Assembly: GCF_010974945.1 (NCBI RefSeq)
Contig: NZ_JAAIVB010000038.1
Coordinates: 24,901 to 88,900, forward strand
Reading direction: 5' to 3'
DNA: 64,000 nucleotides
DNA from: Noviherbaspirillum galbum
GTDB taxonomy: Bacteria > Pseudomonadota > Gammaproteobacteria > Burkholderiales > Burkholderiaceae_D
A model generated the notes under the pieces. The model was not told the origin of the DNA. It did not search any database and saw nothing but the letters and a program-made list of their open reading frames with translations. Shown here piece after piece: positions 56,897 to 64,000 of this stretch. A program made the position numbers and the translations under genes. Positions within the stretch are counted from its first letter, which is position 1. Each line of letters begins with the position of its first letter.

Positions 56897-59103
56897 GCCT
56901 CATCGGACAAGGCATTTCCCGCACGGATGGCGTGAAAAAGATCACTGGCGCCGCCGAGTACGCGGCGGACCATCGCGTGCCGGAATGCGTGCACGCCGTC
57001 ATGGTCACCAGCACCGTTCCGTCAGGCCGCATCAAGCGCATCCATACCGGACACGCGGAGGAGGTGTCCGGCGTGCTGCAGGTCATGACGCACCTGAATG
57101 CGCCGCGCCTGCCCTCGCAGACCAGCTCCGGCAAGCTCCAGCCCCCGGTCGGCCGGGTGCTCAGCCTGCTGCAGTTCGATGCCGTGCATTACAACAACCA
57201 GCCCATCGCGCTCGTCGTTGCCGATACGCTGGAGCACGCGCGCGAAGCGGCCGCGCGGGTACGCGTGGAATACGAAGCCGCGCCCGCCGTGCTCGATTTC
57301 GCCGAGGCGCAGGAACACCTGCATCCGCCGGAAAAGGTCCTGGCTCAATCCACCGACACGCGCCGCGGCGACTTGCATGCCGGCCTGCTGTCCGGCTCCG
57401 CGCGCCTCGATGCCACGTACAGCACGCCCAATGCCCATCACAACCCGATGGAACCGCACGCCACCCTCGCGGCCTGGGACGGCGACCGCCTGCAACTCTT
57501 CGATTCAACCCAGTACATCCTCGGCGTGCGCAACGTCGTCGCGGGAACGCTCGGGATTCCGCCGGAAAACATCACGGTGCATTGCCCGTTCACCGGCGGC
57601 GGCTTCGGCTGCAAGGGGTCGGTCTGGTCGCACGTGGTGCTGGCGGCGATGGCGGCCAGGCAGGTCGGACGTCCGGTGAAGGTGGTCCTCGACCGCAACC
57701 AGCTGTTCGGGCCGGTGGGCACGCGGCCAGTCACCAGCCAGCGTTTCCGGCTCGGCGCGACGGAACATGGCAAGCTCACGGCCATGGGGCATGACGCCAT
57801 CGCCTACACGTCGATGATCGAGGACTGGATCGAACCCTGCGCGCTGGCGTCGCGCATGCTCTACGCCTGCCCCAACCAGGAAACCAGCCACCGCCTCGCG
57901 CGCATGAACCTCGGCACGCCGACCTTCATGCGCGCCCCCGGCGAAAGCACCGGCACGTTTGCGCTGGAATCGGCGATGGATGAGATGGCCTGGCAGCTTG
58001 GAATCGATCCGCTCGCCTTCCGCCTGCAAAACTACGCAGAGCGGGACCAGGGCAAGGATCTGCCGTGGTCGAGCAAGTCATTGCGGCAATGCTACGAGAT
58101 CGGCGCCGAGCGCTTTGGCTGGGCGCGCCGCACGCCGGAACCGCGTTCCATGCGCGAAGGCAGCAAGCTGGTCGGATGGGGCATGGCGACCGCCACCTAT
58201 CCAACCAATCGTTCCCCCGCGTCCGCGGTGGCGCGCATGCTTCCCGATGGATCGGTGGTGGTGCAGACCGCGTCGCAGGACCTTGGCACCGGGACCTATA
58301 CCGTCATGACCCAGGTGGCCTGCGATGCGCTTGGCTTGCCGGTGGACAAGGTAAGGTTCGAGCTCGGCGACAGCCGCTTTCCGAACGCGCCGATTTCCGG
58401 CGGCTCGACCACCGTCGCCAGCGTCGCGCCGGCGGTGCAGGCGGCGGCGGAAGCCTTGCGGCTCAAGCTGATCGGTATCGCCCTGGCGGACGAGGCCTCG
58501 CCGCTGCACGGCGCCACCGCAGATGCGATCGTTGCCGCCAACGGCGCGCTGCGACTGCGCGACGACCCGCAGCGCACGCAATCCTATGCCGACATCCTGC
58601 GCCGTCACGGCGGCAATGCGGTCGAGGCAGAAGCGAGCGCCGCGCCGGGTGAGGAAAAATCGAAGTTCTCGATGCATGCCTTCGGCGCGGTCTTCGTGGA
58701 AGTCCACGTCGATGAAGACCTCGGCCAGATCAGCGTGCCGCGCGTGGTCGGCGTATACGGCGTCGGCAAGCTGCTGAACCGCAAGACCGGGTACAGCCAG
58801 CTTATGGGCGGCATCGTGTGGGGCATCAGCCTTGCCCTGTTCGAGGAAACGGTGTTCGACAAGCGCAACGGCAGGGCGGTCAACGGCAATCTTGCCGAAT
58901 ACCATGTGCCGGTCAATGCCGACATCGGCGACATCGACGTCAGCATCGTCGACGAGGAAGACCCTCACGTGAATCCGCTGGGCGCGAAAGGCGTGGGAGA
59001 GATCGGCATCACCGGCGTCGGCGGCGCGATTGCCAACGCGGTGTTCCATGCGACCGGCAGACGCGTGCGCGACTTGCCGATCACGCTCGACAAGCTGCTG
59101 TAG
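56893..59103 (+). CDS. Aldehyde/xanthine oxidoreductase, molybdenum-binding subunit (PaoC-like)
   Basis: A 736-aa catalytic subunit binding the molybdenum cofactor, close in length to E. coli PaoC (732). N-terminal a/b hammerhead domain (about 15-125), then the Moco domain with [39 protein letters not shown] and [15 protein letters not shown]. The catalytic Glu is in [14 protein letters not shown] near the C-terminus. Oxidises aldehydes or aromatic heterocycles with water as oxygen source; substrate unknown. No XdhC/PaoD-type insertion chaperone follows. Confidence 0.91.
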   Translation: MSLIGQGISRTDGVKKITGAAEYAADHRVPECVHAVMVTSTVPSGRIKRIHTGHAEEVSGVLQVMTHLNAPRLPSQTSSGKLQPPVGRVLSLLQFDAVHYNNQPIALVVADTLEHAREAAARVRVEYEAAPAVLDFAEAQEHLHPPEKVLAQSTDTRRGDLHAGLLSGSARLDATYSTPNAHHNPMEPHATLAAWDGDRLQLFDSTQYILGVRNVVAGTLGIPPENITVHCPFTGGGFGCKGSVWSHVVLAAMAARQVGRPVKVVLDRNQLFGPVGTRPVTSQRFRLGATEHGKLTAMGHDAIAYTSMIEDWIEPCALASRMLYACPNQETSHRLARMNLGTPTFMRAPGESTGTFALESAMDEMAWQLGIDPLAFRLQNYAERDQGKDLPWSSKSLRQCYEIGAERFGWARRTPEPRSMREGSKLVGWGMATATYPTNRSPASAVARMLPDGSVVVQTASQDLGTGTYTVMTQVACDALGLPVDKVRFELGDSRFPNAPISGGSTTVASVAPAVQAAAEALRLKLIGIALADEASPLHGATADAIVAANGALRLRDDPQRTQSYADILRRHGGNAVEAEASAAPGEEKSKFSMHAFGAVFVEVHVDEDLGQISVPRVVGVYGVGKLLNRKTGYSQLMGGIVWGISLALFEETVFDKRNGRAVNGNLAEYHVPVNADIGDIDVSIVDEEDPHVNPLGAKGVGEIGITGVGGAIANAVFHATGRRVRDLPITLDKLL

Positions 59104-59129
59104 CGGAGCGCTGGCGGCTTGGTGGCGGC

Positions 59130-59315
59130 TCAGTGGTGGCTGGTCTTGCGGCCCGAGCCGGATTTCTTGCCGCCGCCGGAAATCTTGTTTTCCGTGGCCC
59201 AGGCGCGGCGTTCCGCTTCCTGCTTGGGCACGCCGCGCTGCTCATAACTTTCCTCGATGTGCTGCGCCTGCCGTTTCTGCTTGTCGGTGTACGCGGATTT
59301 GTCGCCTCTTGGCAT
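59130..59315 (-). CDS. Small conserved basic protein (annotated in relatives as plasmid stabilization protein)
   Basis: A 61-aa hydrophilic protein: MPRGDKSAYTDKQKRQAQHI at the start, an EQRGVPKQEAERRAWATENK middle and a GGGKKSGSGRKTSHH tail. Strong AAGGAG site before ATG 59315. I recognise the family, which is widespread in proteobacteria and often labelled 'plasmid stabilization protein'; that label is unsupported here since it lies on a core chromosome region. Function unknown; the basic Lys/Gly tail suggests nucleic-acid contact. Confidence 0.78.
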   Translation of the reverse strand: MPRGDKSAYTDKQKRQAQHIEESYEQRGVPKQEAERRAWATENKISGGGKKSGSGRKTSHH

Positions 59316-59429
59316 GATGGTCTCCTTTCGATGTGGTGCATGACAATCTTGCTTGCAGGTGAGACAAGGCGGGAGGGCGAAAAATCCCTCCGCTCGAGCG
59401 CGAGGAGGGCATGAGCCGGCCCGCACGGC

Positions 59430-59458
59430 TTGCATTTCCACATCGGGGCTTGTATAGT
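59430..59458 (+). promoter_or_regulatory. thrS operon promoter
   Basis: TTGCAT (59430-59435), 17 bp, TATAGT (59453-59458). Predicted start near 59465, giving a leader of about 245 nt that contains the threonine leader peptide and terminator. Confidence 0.7.
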
Positions 59459-59542
59459 CTGGGCTTGATTTTTAGGGTGGATACGTCCAACCTGATTACC
59501 GGACAACGAACATTCTGTAAGAGCGAGAAAGGCAACACGGTT

Positions 59543-59587
59543 ATGACACCGCGAACTACAACCACCGCAGGTCTTCATCGGCGCTAG
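59543..59587 (+). CDS. Threonine leader peptide of the thrS attenuator
   Basis: A 14-aa ORF, MTPRTTTTAGLHRR, between the promoter and the intrinsic terminator ahead of thrS. Five of fourteen codons are Thr, four of them consecutive (59555-59566). GAAAGG lies about 10 bases before the ATG. ACAACC (59558-59563) inside the Thr codons can pair with GGTTGT (59592-59597), forming the upstream stem of an attenuator; a ribosome stalled for Thr-tRNA would open it. Confidence 0.8.
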   Translation: MTPRTTTTAGLHRR

Positions 59588-59615
59588 TCGGGGTTGTTTT
59601 CGTCTCTTCAGAATG

Positions 59616-59643
59616 AAAAACGCGGCTAGCCCGCGTTTTTTTT
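59616..59643 (+). terminator. Attenuator terminator upstream of thrS
   Basis: AAAAACGCGG (59616-59625), loop CTAGC, CCGCGTTTTT (59631-59640) followed by TTT. It lies after a Thr-rich leader peptide and 66 bp before thrS, so it ends transcription unless prevented. Its CTAGC loop is complementary to GCTAG (59583-59587) at the end of the leader ORF, a possible antiterminator contact. Confidence 0.85.
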
Positions 59644-59709
59644 CGTCCGTCAATTTTCATGGTGAATAGTCTAGCGTCAGTGGCAAGCCGCCCTGACATG
59701 GAGGGTAAA

Positions 59710-61617
59710 ATGGTTTCAGTGCGTCTTCCCGATGGTTCGCAGCGTCAATTCGAATCGCCCGTCACGGTCGCCCAAGTCGCGGCCAGCATCGGCACCGGCC
59801 TGGCAAAGGCTGCCCTTGCCGGCAAGGTCGACGGCAAGCTGGTCGATACCTCGTTCCTCATCGACAAGGATGCCGACCTTGCCATCGTGACCGACAAGGA
59901 CGCCGATGGCCTGGACGTCATCCGCCATTCCACCGCGCACCTGCTGGCCTATGCCGTGAAGGAGTTGTTCCCCGACGCCCAGGTCACCATCGGCCCGGTC
60001 ATCGACAACGGCTTCTACTACGACTTCTCCTACAAGCGCCCCTTCACGCCCGAGGACCTCCAGGCCATCGAGAAGAAGATGGCCGAACTGGCGAAGAAGG
60101 ACGAGCCGGTAAGCCGCAAGGTTCTCCCGCGCGATGAAGCGGTGGCCTATTTCAAGTCCATCGGCGAAGCTTACAAGGCGGAAATCATTTCTTCCATTCC
60201 TCAGGGCGAGGACGTCTCGCTCTACACCGAGGGCAAGTTCACCGACCTCTGCCGCGGCCCGCACGTGCCCTCGACTGGCAAGCTCAAGGTCTTCAAGCTG
60301 ATGAAGCTGGCCGGCGCCTACTGGCGCGGCGATTCCAAGAATGAAATGCTCCAGCGCGTGTACGGCACCGCGTGGGCCAAGAAGGAAGAGCAGGACGCCT
60401 ACCTGCACATGCTCGAGGAAGCCGAGAAGCGCGACCACCGCAAGCTCGGCAAGCAGCTCGACCTGTTCCACTTCCAGGACGAAGCGCCGGGCCTGATCTT
60501 CTGGCATCCGAAGGGCTGGACCATCTGGCAGGAAGTCGAGCAATACATGCGCCGCGTTTACAAGGAATGCGGCTACCAGGAAGTGAAGGCGCCGCAGATC
60601 CTCGACCGCGCGCTCTGGGAAAAGACCGGCCACTGGGAAAACTATCGCGACAACATGTTCGTGACCGAATCGGAAAACCGCAACTATGCGCTCAAGCCGA
60701 TGAACTGCCCGGGCCATGTCCAGATCTACAATGCCGGCCTGCGCAGCTACCGCGACCTGCCGCTGCGTTTCGGCGAGTTCGGCCAGTGCCACCGCAACGA
60801 GTCCTCGGGAGCGCTGCACGGGCTGATGCGCGTGCGCGGCTTCACCCAGGACGACGGCCACATCTTCTGTACCGAAGAGCAGATCCAGTCCGAGTGCACC
60901 GCTTTCCACCAGCAGGCGATGCAGGTCTACAAGGATTTCGGCTTCTCCGACATCTCCATCAAGATCGCGCTGCGCCCGGAAAACCGCATCGGTTCGGATG
61001 AAACCTGGGACCGCGCGGAAGACACGCTGCGCAACGCGCTGCGCGCCTGCGACGTCCAGTGGACCGAACTGCCGGGCGAGGGCGCGTTCTACGGCCCGAA
61101 AATCGAATACCACCTCAAGGATTCGCTCGGCCGCCCCTGGCAGGTCGGCACCATGCAGGTCGACTTCTCCATGCCGGGCCGCCTCGGCGCGGAATATGTC
61201 GCGGATGACAATACCCGCAAGGTGCCGGTCATGCTCCACCGCGCAATCGTCGGTTCGCTGGAACGCTTTGTCGGCATCCTGATCGAAAACCATGCCGGCG
61301 CGATGCCGCTCTGGCTGGCTCCGGTGCAGATTGCCGTGCTGAACATTTCGGACGCTCAGGCTGATTATGCGCAAGCGGTAGCACAAAACCTGAAAAAACA
61401 AGGGTTTAGGGTAAATCTCGATTTGCGTAACGAGAAAATAACCTATAAAATACGCGAGCATTCCGTCCAAAAGCTGCCTTACATCGTCGTGATCGGCGAC
61501 AAGGAGCGGGACGCGAATACGGTGGCCGTGCGTGCGCGAGGCAACGTCGATCTGGGAATCATGTCCGTCGACGCCTTGGTTGAGCGACTTGTCAGTGAGG
61601 TCGACACCAAAGCCTGA
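59710..61617 (+). CDS. thrS: Threonyl-tRNA synthetase
   Basis: A 635-aa class II synthetase charging tRNA-Thr. TGS domain ([20 protein letters not shown]) at the N-terminus, editing domain about 65-240 with [15 protein letters not shown] and the zinc-like HxxxH/C site, catalytic core about 245-530 ([40 protein letters not shown]), anticodon domain about 540-635. Start ATG 59710 has GGAGGG upstream and equals the normal family N-terminus; ATG 59659 would add 17 residues. First gene of thrS-infC-rpmI-rplT, behind an attenuator. Confidence 0.96.
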   Translation: MVSVRLPDGSQRQFESPVTVAQVAASIGTGLAKAALAGKVDGKLVDTSFLIDKDADLAIVTDKDADGLDVIRHSTAHLLAYAVKELFPDAQVTIGPVIDNGFYYDFSYKRPFTPEDLQAIEKKMAELAKKDEPVSRKVLPRDEAVAYFKSIGEAYKAEIISSIPQGEDVSLYTEGKFTDLCRGPHVPSTGKLKVFKLMKLAGAYWRGDSKNEMLQRVYGTAWAKKEEQDAYLHMLEEAEKRDHRKLGKQLDLFHFQDEAPGLIFWHPKGWTIWQEVEQYMRRVYKECGYQEVKAPQILDRALWEKTGHWENYRDNMFVTESENRNYALKPMNCPGHVQIYNAGLRSYRDLPLRFGEFGQCHRNESSGALHGLMRVRGFTQDDGHIFCTEEQIQSECTAFHQQAMQVYKDFGFSDISIKIALRPENRIGSDETWDRAEDTLRNALRACDVQWTELPGEGAFYGPKIEYHLKDSLGRPWQVGTMQVDFSMPGRLGAEYVADDNTRKVPVMLHRAIVGSLERFVGILIENHAGAMPLWLAPVQIAVLNISDAQADYAQAVAQNLKKQGFRVNLDLRNEKITYKIREHSVQKLPYIVVIGDKERDANTVAVRARGNVDLGIMSVDALVERLVSEVDTKA

Positions 61618-61663
61618 TGTGCTGGAGCACGGCTTAATTATTTGATTGATAAAGGAAACTGCA

Positions 61664-62185
61664 ATAGCTACGGACAAGTCGCATCGCATCAACGGCGAAA
61701 TTACCGCGCCGGAATTGCGTTTATCTGGGGTCAATAACGAGCCGCTGGGCATCGTCAGTCTGGCCGAGGCCTTCCGCGCCGCGGAAGAGGCAAATGTGGA
61801 TCTGGTAGAGATCGCTCCCACCGCGCAACCGCCGGTGGCGCGTCTCATGGACTATGGCAAGTTCAAGTACCAGGAGCAGAAGAAAGCCCACGAAGCCAAG
61901 CTGAAGCAAAAGGTCATCCAGGTCAAGGAAGTCAAATTCCGGCCGGGAACCGATGACGGCGATTACAACATCAAGCTTCGTAACCTGACCAAGTTCCTCG
62001 AAGAGGGCGACAAGACCAAGATCACCCTGCGTTTCCGCGGTCGCGAAATGGCGCACCAGGACATCGGCATGAGAATGCTGGAACGCCTGAAAGCCGATCT
62101 CGAGCCGTTCGGGCAGGTTGAGCAGTTTCCCAAGATGGAAGGCCGCCAGATGGTCATGGTGCTGGCGCCGAAAAAGAAGAAGTAA
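61664..62185 (+). CDS. infC: Translation initiation factor IF-3, ATA start codon
   Basis: A 173-aa IF-3. N-domain with [20 protein letters not shown] and [20 protein letters not shown], lysine-rich linker ([19 protein letters not shown]), C-domain [20 protein letters not shown] to [15 protein letters not shown]. The start appears to be ATA at 61664 (giving [11 protein letters not shown]), seven bases after AAAGGA. No ATG or GTG fits upstream, and the TTG at 61646 lies before the ribosome site. IF-3 rejects non-canonical start codons, so such a start allows autoregulation, as the ATT start does in E. coli. Confidence 0.9.
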   Translation: MATDKSHRINGEITAPELRLSGVNNEPLGIVSLAEAFRAAEEANVDLVEIAPTAQPPVARLMDYGKFKYQEQKKAHEAKLKQKVIQVKEVKFRPGTDDGDYNIKLRNLTKFLEEGDKTKITLRFRGREMAHQDIGMRMLERLKADLEPFGQVEQFPKMEGRQMVMVLAPKKKK

Positions 62186-62204
62186 TTCTTCAAAAAAAGA
62201 TTTG

Positions 62205-62318
62205 AGGGGCCGCCCGCTGGCGTCACGTTATGCGGCGGCCCTTTGAATTGCAGGGACTCGATTCCCTGCATAACAAGTGAGAGCAGGCATCCAAGAGCAG
62301 TGAAGTACTGCCACCTGC
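62205..62318 (+). promoter_or_regulatory. Structured infC-rpmI leader, candidate L20 autoregulatory operator
   Basis: Three stems in the 176-nt gap before rpmI: AGGGGCCGCC/GGCGGCCCTT (62205-62214 and 62234-62243), TGCAGGGA/TCCCTGCA (62249-62256 and 62263-62270), and a two-part hairpin GCAGG/CCTGC enclosing GCAGT/ACTGC (62283-62318). No T-tract. In other bacteria L20 represses this operon by binding structured RNA before rpmI; that this RNA does so is inference. Confidence 0.5.
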
Positions 62319-62361
62319 AATCATGCCAAAACTGGAGCTGTCCGGAAGGACAGAGTTTGCT

Positions 62362-62559
62362 ATGCCTAAGATGAAGACCAAGAGCAGCGCCAAGAAGCGC
62401 TTCCGCGTGCGTCCGGGCGGTACCGTCAAGCGCGGTCAAGCCTTCAAGCGCCACATCCTCACCAAGAAAACCACCAAGAACAAACGCCAGCTGCGCGGCG
62501 CAGTGGACGTTCATGACACAAACATGAACTCCGTTCGCGCGATGATGCCGTTCGCCTAA
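62362..62559 (+). CDS. rpmI: 50S ribosomal protein L35
   Basis: A 65-aa basic ribosomal protein, exact family length. [20 protein letters not shown] and [16 protein letters not shown] are conserved. ATG 62362 is used; AAGGA lies 11 bases upstream, a longish gap that fits translational control by the preceding RNA structure. Followed 24 bp later by rplT. Confidence 0.97.
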   Translation: MPKMKTKSSAKKRFRVRPGGTVKRGQAFKRHILTKKTTKNKRQLRGAVDVHDTNMNSVRAMMPFA

Positions 62560-62583
62560 CCTCACCAATAAGAAGGAGCTACC

Positions 62584-62943
62584 ATGCCTCGAGTTAAACG
62601 TGGGGTTACCGCACGGGCCCGTCACAAGAAAGTCCTTGACCTCGCCAAGGGCTACCGCGGCCGCCGCGGCAATGTCTACCGCATCGCCAAGCAAGCCGTC
62701 ATGCGCGCAGGCCAGTACGCCTACCGCGATCGCCGCAACAAGAAGCGCGTCTTTCGCGCCCTTTGGATCACCCGTATCAATGCCGCGACCCGCGAGCACG
62801 GCGTGACCTACAGCGTGTTCATGAACGGCCTGAAGAAGGCCAACATCGGCCTGGACCGCAAGGTTCTCGCCGACATGGCAGTGACTGACAAGCCGGCGTT
62901 TGCCGCGATTGTCAATCAGGTGAAGGCCAACATCGCTGCTTAA
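62584..62943 (+). CDS. rplT: 50S ribosomal protein L20
   Basis: A 119-aa 23S rRNA-binding assembly protein and probable translational repressor of rpmI-rpl[41 protein letters not shown] and [17 protein letters not shown] are family landmarks. AAGGAG ribosome site. Ends 45 bp before a strong terminator separating it from pheS. Confidence 0.97.
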   Translation: MPRVKRGVTARARHKKVLDLAKGYRGRRGNVYRIAKQAVMRAGQYAYRDRRNKKRVFRALWITRINAATREHGVTYSVFMNGLKKANIGLDRKVLADMAVTDKPAFAAIVNQVKANIAA

Positions 62944-62988
62944 GTGTTGTGATTCCGGCGCCGCCTCGCGCGGCGTGCAAAGAATAAG

Positions 62989-63028
62989 CGGGGCATAGGT
63001 CTATCATCTATGCCCCGTTTTATTTTTT
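62989..63028 (+). terminator. Terminator or attenuator between rplT and pheS
   Basis: CGGGGCATAG (62989-62998), 9-base loop, CTATGCCCCG (63008-63017), then TTTTATTTTTT. Being 53 bp before pheS it either ends the thrS operon or attenuates pheST; I found no Phe-rich leader peptide upstream of it. Confidence 0.88.
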
Positions 63029-63080
63029 CCGGTCGTATTGACCATTCGATTTCGATTTCCTGTCACGGGCAAAAAGCCGC

Positions 63081-64000
63081 ATGAATTCCTTAGAAGATAT
63101 TGTCGTCCAGGCGCAAGCCGATTTCGCGGAAGCGCAGGACGCCGCCGCACTCGAGAATGCCAAGGCAAAGTACCTCGGCAAGACCGGCCAGATCACCGAG
63201 CAGATGAAAGGCCTCGGCAAGCTTGCGCCGGAGGAGCGCAAGGCGCAGGGCGCCGTGATCAACGCCGCCAAGGAAAAGATTGAAGCGGCGCTGAACGGCC
63301 GCCGCGATGCCCTGGCCAACGCGCAGATGGAAGCCAGGCTGAACGCCGAAGCCATCGACGTCACCCTGCCCGGGCGCGGCCGCAGCGTCGGCGGCATCCA
63401 CCCGGTGATGCGCACCTGGGAGCGCATCGAAGCCATCTTTCGCTCGATCGGCTTCGACGTGGCCGACGGCCCGGAGATCGAAACCGACTGGACCAACTTC
63501 ACCGCATTGAACAGCCCGGAAAACCACCCGGCGCGTTCGATGCAGGACACCTTCTACATCGACGGCAAGGACAGCCAGGGCAAGCCGCTGCTGCTGCGCA
63601 CCCACACCAGCCCCATGCAGGTGCGCCATGCCCGCATGAACAAGCCGCCGATCAAGGTCATCGCCCCCGGCCGCACCTACCGCGTCGACAGCGACGCCAC
63701 CCATTCGCCGATGTTCCACCAGGTCGAGGGCCTGTGGATCGACGAGAACATCAGCTTCGCCGACCTCAAGGGCGTCTACCTCAACTTCGTCAAGGCCTTC
63801 TTCGAGACCGACGACCTGCAGGTGCGCTTCCGTCCCTCTTATTTCCCGTTCACCGAACCCTCGGCCGAAATCGACATCGCCTTCGGCAGCGGCCCGCTGA
63901 AAGGCCGCTGGCTGGAAGTCTCCGGCTCCGGCCAAGTGCATCCCACCGTGGTCCGCAACATGGGCCTCGATCCGGAAAAGTACATCGGCTTCGCCTTCGG
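63081..64000 (+). CDS. pheS: Phenylalanyl-tRNA synthetase alpha subunit (3' truncated by window)
   Basis: 306 codons of PheS up to the window end (full length about 340). N-terminal coiled coil ([20 protein letters not shown] and following helices) then the class II catalytic domain: [59 protein letters not shown] (motif 2) and [20 protein letters not shown]. With PheT it charges tRNA-Phe. No stop is present inside the window, so the frame is open at the edge. A terminator precedes it. Confidence 0.95.
   Translation, partial: MNSLEDIVVQAQADFAEAQDAAALENAKAKYLGKTGQITEQMKGLGKLAPEERKAQGAVINAAKEKIEAALNGRRDALANAQMEARLNAEAIDVTLPGRGRSVGGIHPVMRTWERIEAIFRSIGFDVADGPEIETDWTNFTALNSPENHPARSMQDTFYIDGKDSQGKPLLLRTHTSPMQVRHARMNKPPIKVIAPGRTYRVDSDATHSPMFHQVEGLWIDENISFADLKGVYLNFVKAFFETDDLQVRFRPSYFPFTEPSAEIDIAFGSGPLKGRWLEVSGSGQVHPTVVRNMGLDPEKYIGFAF

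Noticed and set aside
55290..59103. Molybdenum hydroxylase genes as horizontally acquired
   Set aside because: Next to a tRNA gene, but base composition and codon use look like the neighbours and no integrase or att repeat was found.
61646..61663. TTG start for infC
   Set aside because: The TTG is upstream of the AAAGGA ribosome site, which then would be inside the gene; ATA 61664 fits spacing and the family N-terminus.
63038..63283. TTG frame beginning MTIRFRFP before pheS as a Phe leader peptide
   Set aside because: It lies after the terminator rather than before it and overlaps the start of pheS, so it cannot work as an attenuator; only two Phe codons are near the start.

Overview
This 64 kb window is a chromosomal segment of a GC-rich betaproteobacterium. 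The most likely home is Burkholderiales, family Oxalobacteraceae (Herminiimonas/Noviherbaspirillum/Massilia-like). The pointers are the gene order ilvI-ilvH-ilvC ... pssA ... leuA, rpsO-pnp, tpiA-secG-tRNA-Leu(GAG)-nuoA-N-DUF2818, and thrS-infC-rpmI-rplT-pheS, plus the betaproteobacterial families DUF3106, DUF3619 and DUF2818. The assignment comes from gene content recalled from memory, not from a search. Almost all of the window is vertically inherited core genome. I see no prophage, insertion sequence, integrase or CRISPR array.

Layout. 0-3.6 kb: the end of a Tat-exported protein, an FFLEELY-motif protein, and a minus-strand operon of an ECF-like sigma factor with DUF3619, DUF3106 and RDD membrane proteins. 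4.1-12 kb: branched-chain amino-acid synthesis (ilvIHC, leuA with a leucine-rich leader peptide), a SIMPL protein, pssA and a BON-LysM protein. 12-20.6 kb: small heat-shock protein, lipoprotein, rpsO-pnp, a GGDEF cyclase, a quinone oxidoreductase, tpiA, secG. 20.6-35.9 kb: tRNA-Leu and the complete 14-gene complex I operon nuoA-N followed by a DUF2818 gene. 36-42 kb: Nudix hydrolase, ETF-ubiquinone oxidoreductase, an SDR/thioesterase pair, a PAS-LuxR regulator divergent from the ketone-body CoA-transferase scoAB.

42.1-48.8 kb holds the least understood locus: two divergent transcription units 77 bp apart. They encode a Tat-exported FAD amine-oxidase-like lipoprotein, a membrane-fused aminopropyltransferase, DUF350, an SPFH/SHOCT 'virion core' protein, a double zinc-ribbon DUF4178 protein, a tiny Gly-rich protein and a short AdoMet decarboxylase. 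It looks like a membrane-located polyamine-type chemistry system and is my main candidate for an undescribed system. 48.8-54.9 kb: dispersed hairpin repeats, 3-hydroxybutyrate dehydrogenase, a hydrolase, RidA, RelA, a CDF metal exporter and tRNA-Val. 55.3-59.1 kb: a three-subunit molybdenum hydroxylase of PaoABC type. 59.1-64 kb: a 61-aa conserved protein, then the translation operon thrS-infC-rpmI-rplT-pheS (cut by the window end).

Regulatory RNA is rich here. thrS is preceded by a promoter, a 14-aa leader peptide with four consecutive Thr codons and an intrinsic terminator, a textbook attenuator layout. leuA is preceded by a 32-aa peptide with eight Leu codons that appears to start at the transcription start (leaderless). 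infC seems to start at a rare ATA codon, and rpmI is preceded by hairpins suitable for L20 autoregulation. Four copies of a short palindromic intergenic repeat lie between 39.8 and 49.2 kb.
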